Positions 46,097 through 55,231 of a stretch of DNA of 64,000 bases are shown one piece after another. The notes beneath the pieces are model-generated. The model was not told the origin of the DNA and made no database searches. It was given only the letters and a program-made list of their open reading frames with translations. Source of the stretch: Phlebopus portentosus. Its lineage: Eukaryota; Basidiomycota; Agaricomycetes; Boletales; Boletinellaceae. The stretch is taken from assembly GCA_037892935.1 (NCBI GenBank), contig JAYXKI010000004.1:992001-1056000 (forward strand), in the 5' to 3' direction. Position 1 is the stretch's first letter. The number at the start of each line of letters is the position of its first letter. A program made the position numbers and the translations under genes.

Positions 46097-47701
46097 TATT
46101 AGGACCGTAGTTTTTAGATGAGGTGGTTAGTCCGAGCGCACCGGAACAAGTCCCTGCTTCCTTCTTCTGACAATGTATAATTGGAGAGTAGAGTAGCGAA
46201 GGTTAGATGTACTACTAAGAAGCGAGCTATAGGCTCAAGCTTAACCCAGCAGTAGAGCAGAGTTTCAATCAAAGGGGCACAGTTATGATTGAGAGTACAA
46301 AATAATTTTGCTGAGGGACAACACCCCGCTCAGCTGGCGTCTTAAATAAAGTTTCTACTGAATACTACCGACTACCAAATACTACCAACTATGCCTTGCC
46401 ATTGGTTAGGACAATATGTTTCAGCTGGTGTCACCACCACAGTCTTCGGTCGGTGGTACCACTAACAATCCTGGTGGTGCTACCGACACTCCTGGTAGTA
46501 TCACCGCATACTTCCTTCCATATCAGGCAGGCCATTATCTACCTCCGTTTCGAAGAAGCCTTCCCCATGCTTCTGTTGATCACTATTCCTATTACATGTT
46601 AATCCCTAACACCAATCCTCCCACGAGAGACTTCTCCCATGTGCCGCAATCTCGCTTCGCCGGCACTCTGTTACTCTGGCCGAGCTTCTGCTGTTAGTCT
46701 TCCATCATGGGGCCAACTGTTATCTCGGGACCTGAGATCAGCATCCCCTGCCGATCTTTGGAGGTTAATCTCGGCAGCTGTGTAAACTTGGCAGATACCC
46801 TTCTATGCCATGCCACTATACTGATATCGGAGTACTGTAGTCTGATGCCTGTCATTAACCTGAACCGTTGTCCCAGGTGATTCCTGCCATGCCATTCATC
46901 TACTGTAATAACCCCTTCTTCCGAGCATTCCCAAGCTTCTAGCATCTGTGCTATTACTTCTTCCATAAGATCTTCGACGTCCGATGGTGCCCTGTAATAT
47001 ACTGGCCAATCGACTTCCACTGCAGTATATCAGCACAGGGTCTGGTGACGATGCTGATTGATCTAAGCTCTCACACAGACCTTCAATGCATAGATATCCC
47101 TATCACCGAGCCATATGAATACCTCATGATCATATGCACTCATTCCGCAATTCAGCAATGGTTGGTCAAGTGTTCATTCTGAGGGTCCGGGCTTATATTG
47201 AATCTTGGCATCGGCTGCCTCCCTTATTACCAAGCACTCTATGAAGTTCTTGAGAAGCCACTCCAAAAGAACCCAACTCCTTTGGTATGCCAAATAGCAG
47301 TTTGTACACACCAGGCTTTCATGAACAAAGCATCTGGTTGCACCTCATCAATAGCGTCTCTTCTGCAGGAGTTCTACATATCTTGCAATGTTCCGGTCTT
47401 CCATCTGTATGTAACTTTGTTCTGGTGGGGGAGTATGTTCAATGTGCATTCTAGGTAATCCTTCTTGCAAATTGTATGGGTCCTCCCTCTCGTCACATTT
47501 GTCTTTATAGTATCATCGACCAGGTTCGTCTGGAATATCCTCAGTAGCTACCTCCCCAGGTACTTGCTGCATTAGTGGGCAAGAATTGCCTCCACTATTC
47601 TGTCTCTGAAGCCTTTCAACATGCTCTTGACTAGGCTGCATTATTCGATGCATAAAATGCCTGATTCCACGTCGCATCGGGTATCCACAATTTTCATAAC
47701 A
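46097..47701 (-). repeat. Solo LTR-E, copy 2 (1605 bp), with TTATG target duplication
   Basis: It is homologous to 14234-15837. The first base pair of the plus-strand terminus is mutated (TATTAGG for TGTTAGG); the other end is TAACA. Perfect 5-bp repeats TTATG flank it (46092-46096 and 47702-47706). It sits inside TyD between pol and gag. Confidence 0.9.
46694..47701 (-). pseudogene. Reading frame inside LTR-E (U3 ORF), copy 2
   Basis: A 336-codon frame, identical in length and position to that in LTR-E copy 1, beginning at the first LTR base and ending at TAA 46694-46696. The last 108 codons (46694-47020) are fully open here (EVDWPVYYRAPSDVEDLMEE through ITVGPMMED); upstream stops are TGA or TAG replacing probable CGA and TGG codons. 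Conserved elements include SAYDHEV and WLGDRDIYALKVCVRA. Only two stops are shared between the copies. Function unknown. Confidence 0.6.
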
Positions 47702-47758
47702 TTATGTCTAGGTCTTGTCTTGTCAGATTTGTCTTTCCTCTACCACTTTCACTTGCGC

Positions 47759-49720
47759 TGTAGTGCCCTGGCCAGTCCTGTGCCAGGACACTCATACTAT
47801 GGCTCTCCCCTACTTCAGATACCATATCCCTTCGCCGCCTACACCTCAGAGGACCAAGGCACACTCATACCACACTCTAGAGGCTATACGAGCACATATC
47901 TATGGATTCTAGCCTACGCTTTCCCCTGCGGCGCCCTCCGAGAGCCCAGACGAGTCCGCCGCTGGCTCCCTGGCACCCATACACATCCGCCGAAGGCTCC
48001 TACCCAGCACCAGACACCATAGGAGATGTCCCCCAATCATTATAGGCCTTCGTTATTACGATTCCTCATACGTACAGCCTCGAGGCGGATTTGGACACCT
48101 CTGCGGCGGCCCCCCAAGCCTCAGATTGGTCCGGCGGCCACTCAGGCGTCCTCAGGTGCCCTCGCCGAGGCCTCCCACAACTTACCAGGCAGTCCCCCAA
48201 GGCCTATGGATTTATCTAGTATCATCCCTGCTCATATGCCACTAAAGGCCGCAGTTTTACGAATCCGCCGCCGATCGAGCGGCGAGTTGCAGATCCGCCG
48301 CTCCGGCGCCCTCCTTAGTTACCATGGATCGCCTACACTCTATATTGAGTGCGGCGGCGGCCTTGGGCGGCCAGGGACCCTGACTGATGCGCCCTCGATC
48401 TCATATACGCGATATCGGCCTCCGAACATCGGCCCCGACGTTTCCCGACTTCCCCCCAAGCGGCGGGCGACTCTAGACCATATATGGCAGTCAGGCATGT
48501 GGTACAGCGGCGTGCCAAGCCACCGACCGCCGCTGCCAAGCCAGACTCCGCCGGCGCCCGTTTTATTGCAGATACTCGATATTTCATGCCATTGGATGAT
48601 CCCCTCGCGATGCAGCTCTTGGGCGACTCCTAGATGCTCCGGCGGCGGCCCTTGGCGAGCCCAGTGACTCAGGAGATGTTGTCAGACAGTAGGACTCATC
48701 GGCGAGAGCAGTAGAGTATATATAGAGTGTATATTCATCAGTATACGAGAGATAGACGGGATAGAAAGCATATACAGCACCCAAGGGCCAGGGTTCGAGA
48801 TTCCCTCACTCTGAGCTCCCCCTCATGTACTGAGCTCCCCCATTGACTATATACTACCCCTGACTCGTCGTTCTATTCTCCTTTGGCGCCTCTGACATTT
48901 AGTGTGTGAGATAGGACTGGGAACCTACCCCCAAACGTCCGCCGCACTACATCGTACCTGTCGGGCGGCCTCTATTCGACCTCGGCGGCCCTCCGGTGAC
49001 ACAGGCCTTCCATTGTATCCCCCCTCGGCGTCTTTTCCAGTTACTCGCCGCACGTTGTCCCTTATATTCATCATATACGGTCCATACCTTTCATTTATCC
49101 AGTTTACGCTACCGCGGCGGATTTGCACAAGCTCCCTCGTCCCCGGCGGCTCCCTATTTGACCTCGGCGGCCCTCCGGCGACCCAGGCCTCCTTTCCTAT
49201 TCCCCTTCGGCGTCCTTTTCATCTGCTGGCCGCACATTGCCCCTTATATTCATCATATACGGTCCCTTCCTTTCATTTATCCAGTTTACGCTACCGCGGC
49301 GGATTTGTACAAGCTCCCTCGTCCCCGGCGGCCCCCTATTCGACCTCGGCGGCCCTCCGGCGACACAGGCCTTCCATTGTATTCCCCCTCGGCGTCTTTT
49401 TCACCTACTCGCCGCACGTTACGCCTCATATTCGTCATATACAGTTCCTAGCTTCCCCCTACTGAGATTGCGCTACTCCGGCGGACTCCTGTGACCTCCC
49501 CTTCGATCCGGCGGACCTACTAGAGCATTCCTTTCATACCTCGGCGTCGCTAGGCCACTCCCCCACATCTCTGACGGTCTTTGGCACCTGCCAGGTGGTT
49601 AGTGGTTAGAGTCTGATAGCTTGAGGCTTCGTTTCTGGAGGTTTCTTCACACATTCAGCTCCCTTAGTAGGACGGACATCTGTAGCGCCTTCAGATAGCG
49701 AGACCACCCCAAATACCACA
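47759..49720 (+). repeat. TyC 5' LTR (1962 bp) with internal 182-bp tandem repeat
   Basis: It matches 53264-55226 with one single-base length difference (near 48372) and a few substitutions. The promoter TATATATA is near 48717. Downstream, a unit of 182 bp recurs about 2.7 times (marker CTCGGCGGCCCTCCGG at 48981, 49163 and 49345). A 213-codon frame precedes the TATA box (48026-48667); it is broken by the extra base in the 3' LTR, so coding is doubtful. Confidence 0.92.
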
Positions 49721-49723
49721 TCT

Positions 49724-49741
49724 TGGAGCCCACCAGCGAGG
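49724..49741 (+). promoter_or_regulatory. TyC primer-binding site
   Basis: Three bases after the LTR the sequence reads TGGAGCCCACCAGCGAGG, almost the same as the TyB site apart from a one-base length difference and neighbouring changes. Same tRNA primer is likely. Confidence 0.65.
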
Positions 49742-49837
49742 GAGCTGTTTGTTTTTGAAGACCCTTCCCTCCCACCCTTATTTTCGCCGTTTTTCAACTT
49801 TTCAATACTCCGGCGGACTGCCAAGGCCTTTGGCGCC

Positions 49838-52219
49838 ATGACACTCCCTCAATTCATCGATCCTGATGATCTCCCATTCGCCGGACCCTCTCCTACCATC
49901 TCAGGCTTCACTATGCCACTCCCTGGCGACAAATCTATCCCCAAAATCGACGTTTCTGGCTCCCCAACCTCCATACCTAGGTTTTTCGACACTGTCTACC
50001 TCCTTGGACGAACCGCCGGCCTCTCAGACTGCCATATCATCGCCTGGGCTCGCTTCTATGCACCGGCGAAAGAACAACCTCTCTGGAGACACTGCGCCGA
50101 AGTGGCAGGCAATAGCTATTCTGCCTTCCAAGACGCTGCACTCAAGATGTACCCACATTCCCAACCGGTTTACACCCTCCAAGACCTCCGGCGCCTCATT
50201 TTATCGACTCAGGCACTCCCCGGCTTCACCCTAGAGTCCTACGGCGGATTTCTGCAAGACTTCCATAGAGTTTCTGGGTACTTACTGCGAAATGGCGAAA
50301 TTTCGACGTTTGAAGAACAACGAATGTTTATGGAAGGAATCCCCGCCGCCTATCACAGGGAACTCAACTTCTCCCTTCGCCTGACTGACCCAGAACACGC
50401 CGCCGGCGTTCCCTGGCCGGTAGAAGCAGTGACAGATGAAATCCAGCGAATTGTCAAGGTACAACAGGTTTTAGCATATACCGAGCCCCCAGCACCCCTA
50501 GTCGAGGCCTACTATGCCAGCACAAGTCCCCCGGCCATCAGTCACATCCAGAACACCCTCGGCGTCGACGCCCATGCTAAAAACAAGCCGCCGATGCCTG
50601 CAGCACCAGCAGCCAATGGCCTATACGCCTCGCCGGCGAATGTATGGTCTCCTCAGCCAAAACTGAGCCCCTCGCTGATGCCTACCAATGCCCTGATCAC
50701 TTCGCCGGCCCCATGGCATGTCCAGCGGCCTACTCTAGCCTTGCCCTCGACATTTTCGCCGGTTGCACACCAGGCCCAGCCCACACACTTTCTGGACATG
50801 CAAAAGTGTTCTTCAGCCCCCAATGCATTCGCCGCTGACTTTCCTGCTCCGCCGCCGCCACCCCCTGCCAAATGCAAAGCCTCGGCGGATGATTCTAGCC
50901 TACAGAACATCACTACCATCCCTCTGGCGTATCCCAAAGCCCTAGCGGCCTCATGTAATGTCCTAGACCAATGGCCCATACCTGGTGTCTCTCTCATTCC
51001 GGCGACTCACGAACGGTTCTATTGGCGGCCAGACCCCGGCGCCCCTGCTCCCCATTTGGCCTCGGCGAACCTCAGGCAACCTTCCAAGCATCCCCCTAAA
51101 GGTTCCCAAGCCCCGCCGGCGGCTCAGGCCTGCAATATTTGTGGTTTTACGACACACCGAACAGCGAAATGCCCTACACGAAGCTTCCTACTCAATTCTG
51201 GCATTACTGTAGCTGACATGCGCGGCCGCCTCATGCAACCTGATGGCAGGCCTTTCACTGGCAATCACTCTGGAGGCTGCATCCTAGATCAGCTGAATCA
51301 TTACTTTACTCGGAACGTGAACATGATACCTCTCGGACTGCAAATACCTATTCTACCGCTTCCAGATGACCTAGGCCTCGCTTCGGCGCCCCAGGAACTG
51401 CTTCCCAACCGCCGCCGCAAGCCTCCTAGACAATGGGGCGTCCCCCAGGACACTCCAGGCGCCGGCCACACGCCTCAGGCGAAGTTACAGGGCCAGACGC
51501 CGCCGAACGACACCTGCGGCGCCTCTATGGTACTTGAACAGCTCCCAGACATGTCCCCCAGCCCGGCCACTGCTCCCCAAGTCAGGAAAGTACCCTCACC
51601 CTTCGGCACCATCCTCCCCAAGCCCACGGCGGCGATTCCAGATGACCCAGACGAGCCAATTAATCTGCCGATCCAACACAGCAAAGCCTACATGAAGGCC
51701 TACTCACGTCAAGCATCCCTCACCAACGCCGCAGACACGCCGCTGCCCTGGAAACCACCGGCTGGCTTCCCTAAGGTCCTAGACAAGCCCCTAGCACCAG
51801 CAGTCGTCCCCTTGCATGAGATCAACGTCCGCCTGAATGATACATTACAGGTTAATGGTGTCCTCGACTCTGGAAGTTCATTTATTGGTATCCCCCGACG
51901 TATATGGCGACAAATAAAATCGCCGGCCTGCATTTCCAACCCCACACACATCCAGACAGCCTCGCCGAACCCAAGCCAGAGCTCCCACATCATCCCCTGT
52001 GTCAAAATTTCACTCCCTGGGTTCTCTATGCATGCGCCGGTCTACATACTCGAAAATGCGCCGTTTGACCTCCTCCTTGGCCGGCCCTTCTTTGCACACA
52101 CTCATGCTGTCACTGCAGACCTCGACGAACACTTCCAAACCCTCTACATCACAGATCCAGTCACCGGCGAAGTTTTCTGCTTGCCTACAAGCCCCAGAAC
52201 GCCTCTGCCGGTGCCCTAA
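49838..52219 (+). CDS. TyC gag-pro protein (793 aa)
   Basis: Intact frame from MTLPQFIDPDD. The gag domain (about residues 40-200: PRFFDTVYLLGRTAGL, MYPHSQPVYTLQDLRRLI, GYLLRNGEISTFEEQRMF) aligns in pattern with TyB gag. A long Pro/Ala-rich linker follows. The zinc knuckle CNICGFTTHRTAKC is at about 430-444, followed by the same type of post-knuckle domain (MQPDGRPFTGN). Then comes a linker and a C-terminal retropepsin-like protease starting near residue 674 with VLDSGSSF and ending NAPFDLLLGRPFFA and ITDPVTGEV. The catalytic DSG is standard, unlike TyB's DQG. The protein ends there with a stop and no pol follows. CGGCG/CGCCG words are spread through the whole gene. Confidence 0.88.
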   Translation: MTLPQFIDPDDLPFAGPSPTISGFTMPLPGDKSIPKIDVSGSPTSIPRFFDTVYLLGRTAGLSDCHIIAWARFYAPAKEQPLWRHCAEVAGNSYSAFQDAALKMYPHSQPVYTLQDLRRLILSTQALPGFTLESYGGFLQDFHRVSGYLLRNGEISTFEEQRMFMEGIPAAYHRELNFSLRLTDPEHAAGVPWPVEAVTDEIQRIVKVQQVLAYTEPPAPLVEAYYASTSPPAISHIQNTLGVDAHAKNKPPMPAAPAANGLYASPANVWSPQPKLSPSLMPTNALITSPAPWHVQRPTLALPSTFSPVAHQAQPTHFLDMQKCSSAPNAFAADFPAPPPPPPAKCKASADDSSLQNITTIPLAYPKALAASCNVLDQWPIPGVSLIPATHERFYWRPDPGAPAPHLASANLRQPSKHPPKGSQAPPAAQACNICGFTTHRTAKCPTRSFLLNSGITVADMRGRLMQPDGRPFTGNHSGGCILDQLNHYFTRNVNMIPLGLQIPILPLPDDLGLASAPQELLPNRRRKPPRQWGVPQDTPGAGHTPQAKLQGQTPPNDTCGASMVLEQLPDMSPSPATAPQVRKVPSPFGTILPKPTAAIPDDPDEPINLPIQHSKAYMKAYSRQASLTNAADTPLPWKPPAGFPKVLDKPLAPAVVPLHEINVRLNDTLQVNGVLDSGSSFIGIPRRIWRQIKSPACISNPTHIQTASPNPSQSSHIIPCVKISLPGFSMHAPVYILENAPFDLLLGRPFFAHTHAVTADLDEHFQTLYITDPVTGEVFCLPTSPRTPLPVP

Positions 52220-53263
52220 CAAAGGCATAACTGATGTAGCACACTGCGGCGAACCCCCCCAGCACCGGTACTCGAATCAGGACACCCTTTAATCACTATC
52301 TCATGCCCAACACCATCCCTCACCTTTCCGCCTTAGCTCCCAGGCAACCTCATCGCTGGTACAGCCCTGGCGATCAAAGAAATGTATGCCTCGGCGACAT
52401 TTTCAATGTCTACAAGCTCCCCCGCCCCAGAATTCTCATGGCCGGCCCCTGCGGCGGCCAGAGACGCCTCCCTACACTACAATACCTCCCAGACGCCGCC
52501 GATGCCTGCGGCGCCTCCTCCGAGTGATGCCCACTCCTCCTACACATTTTCGGCGAAACGCCCCCCCAAGCCCCCCTCAGTGCAGTACAGCCAACCCCTG
52601 GCCACGCCGCCAGCCCGGCCATGCACAAACACATCCCCTGAGGCGAAATGAAGCCTCCCCAGATGCCGCCGATGCCTGCGGCGCCTCCTCCGAGTGATGC
52701 CCACTCCTCCTACACATTTTCGGCGAAAGGCCCCCCCAAGCCCCCCTCAGTGCAATACAGCCAACCCCTGGCCACGCCGCCAGCCCGGCCATGCACAGAC
52801 ACCTTCCCTCAGGCTACATGAAGCCCTCCCAGACGCCGCCGATGCCTGTGGCGCCTCCTCCGAGTGATGCCCACTCCTCCTAGACATTTTTGGCAAAACG
52901 CCCCCCCAACCCCCCTCAGTGCTATACAGCCAATTCCTGGCCTCGGCGCCACTCCGGCCACACACAGACATATCCCCTTAGGCCAAGAGACGCCTCCCCA
53001 TGCATCTATGCCGCCGCCGAACACTGGCACACACTAGAACAAACACCTGCGGCGACACCAGCCCTCCGAAGCGGCCAATACTTGAGATTTCACAAATCCA
53101 TCCACCGCCAACCCGGCCCCTTCATCCCATACCCTCCAAATTCACTCCTCTATCACCCCCTTCTATCGGTGACCAGCCACAGCACCATACCGCCCTTATT
53201 TCAACTTCGGCCCACTGTATACAGCCTTTTTTTTAATGATTTTTTTATATAGTAACCTGGAGA
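52220..53263 (+). repeat. TyC non-coding interior with 170-bp tandem repeats
   Basis: This occupies the place where pol would be. A unit of 170 bp occurs three times in tandem (marker GATGCCTG(C/T)GGCGCCTCCTCC at 52501, 52671 and 52841), spanning about 52485-52990. Short frames inside are by-products of the repeat. An AT-rich stretch and CCTGGAGA precede the 3' LTR, possibly a weak polypurine tract. Confidence 0.8.
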
Positions 53264-55226
53264 TGTAGTGCCCTGGCCAGTCCTGTGCCAGGACACTCAT
53301 ACTATGGCTCTCCCCTACTTCAGATACCATATCCCTTCGCCGCCTACACCTCAGAGGACCAAGGCACACTCATACCACACTCTAGAGGCTATACGAGCAC
53401 ATATCTATGGATTCTAGCCTACGCTTTCCCCTGCGGCGCCCTCCGAGAGCCCAGACGAGTCCGCCGCTGGCTCCCTGGCACCCATACACATCCGCCGAAG
53501 GCTCCTACCCAGCACCAGACACCATAGGAGATGTCCCCCAATCATTATAGGCCTTCGTTATTACGATTCCTCATACGTACAGCCTCGAGGCGGATTTGGA
53601 CACCTCTGCGGCGGCCCCCCAAGCCTCAGATTGGTCCGGCGGCCACTCAGGCGTCCTCAGGTGCCCTCGCCGAGGCCTCCCACAACTTACCAGGCAGTCC
53701 CCCAAGGCCTATGGATTTATCTAGTATCATCCCTGCTCATATGCCACTAAAGGCCGCAGTTTTACGAATCCGCCGCCGATCGAGCGGCGAGTTGCAGATC
53801 CGCCGCTCCGGCGCCCTCCTTAGTTACCATGGATCGCCTACACTCTATATTGAGTGCGGCGGCGGCCTTGGGCGGCCCAGGGACCCTGACTGATGCGCCC
53901 TCGATCTCATATACGCGATATCGGCCTCCGAACATCGGCCCCGACGTTTCCCGACTTCCCCCCAAGCGGCGGGCGACTCTAGACCATATATGGCAGTCAG
54001 GCATGTGGTACAGCGGCGTGCCAAGCCACCGACCGCCGCTGCCAAGCCAGACTCCGCCGGCGCCCGTTTTATTGCAGATACTCGATATTTCATGCCATTG
54101 GATGATCCCCTCGCGATGCAGCTCTTGGGCGACTCCTAGATGCTCCGGCGGCGGCCCTTGGCGAGCCCAGTGACTCAGGAGATGTTGTCAGACAGTAGGA
54201 CTCATCGGCGAGAGCAGTAGAGTATATATAGAGTGTATATTCATCAGTATACGAGAGATAGACGGGATAGAAAGCATATACAGCACCCAAGGGCCAGGGT
54301 TCGAGATTCCCTCACTCTGAGCTCCCCCTCATGTACTGAGCTCCCCCATTGACTATATACTACCCCTGACTCGTCGTTCTATTCTCCTTTGGCGCCTCTG
54401 ACATTTAGTGTGTGAGATAGGACTGGGAACCTACCCCCAAACGTCCGCCGCACTACATTGTACCTGTCGGGCGGCCTCTATTCGACCTCGGCGGCCCTCC
54501 GGTGACACAGGCCTTCCACTGTATCCCCCCTCGGCGTCTTTTCCAGTTACTCGCCGCACGTTGTCCCTTATATTCATCGTATACGGTCCATACCTTTCAT
54601 TTATCCAGTTTACGCTACCGCGGCGGATTTGCACAAGCTCCCTCGTCCCCGGCGGCTCCCTATTTGACGTCGGCGGCCCTCCGGCGACCCAGGCCTCCTT
54701 TCCTATTCCCCTTCGGCGTCCTTTTCATCTGCTGGCCGCACATTGCCCCTTATATTCATCGTATACGGTCCCTTCCTTTCATTTATCCAGTTTACGCTAC
54801 CGCGGCGGATTTGTACAAGCTCCCTCGTCCCCGGCGGCCCCCTATTCGACCTCGGCGGCCCTCCGGCGACACAGGCCTTCCATTGTATTCCCCCTCGGCG
54901 TCTTTTTCACCTACTCGCCGCACGTTACGCCTCATATTCGTCATATACAGTTCCTAGCTTCCCCCTACTGAGATTGCGCTACTCCGGCGGACTCCTGTGA
55001 CCTCCCCTTCGATCCGGCGGACCTACTAGAGCATTCCTTTCATACCTCGGCGTCGCTAGGCCACTCCCCCACATCTCTGACGGTCTTTGGCACCTGCCAG
55101 GTGGTTAGTGGTTAGAGTCTGATAGCTTGAGGCTTCGTTTCTGGAGGTTTCTTCACACATTCAGCTCCCTTAGTAGGACGGACATCTGTAGCGCCTTCAG
55201 ATAGCGAGACCACCCCAAATACCACA
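53264..55226 (+). repeat. TyC 3' LTR (1963 bp)
   Basis: Near-identical partner of 47759-49720 with one extra C near 53877 and roughly five or six substitutions that I could spot, most at CpG sites. The TATA box is near 54223. Confidence 0.92.
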
Positions 55227-55231
55227 GCGCT

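Larger units (their letters stand above)
47759..55226 (+). mobile_element. TyC: young gag-pro-only LTR retrotransposon (non-autonomous)
   Basis: Two LTRs of 1962 and 1963 bp (47759-49720, 53264-55226) begin TGTAGTGCC and end TACCACA; they differ at only a handful of sites. GCGC flanks both outer ends (47755-47758 and 55227-55230; GCGCT if a shared T is counted). The 3.5-kb interior holds a primer-binding site, one gag-pro gene (49838-52219) and a tandem-repeat region, with no reverse transcriptase, RNase H or integrase. It must rely on enzymes supplied by another element. Confidence 0.92.

Noticed and set aside
48026..48667. A 213-codon frame in the TyC 5' LTR upstream of the TATA box, similar in position to the U3 frames of LTR-E and TyD
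   Set aside because: The nearly identical 3' LTR is frameshifted by one extra base, and the old copy at 58113-60234 is shifted too. Low-complexity CGG-rich sequence can give open frames by chance.
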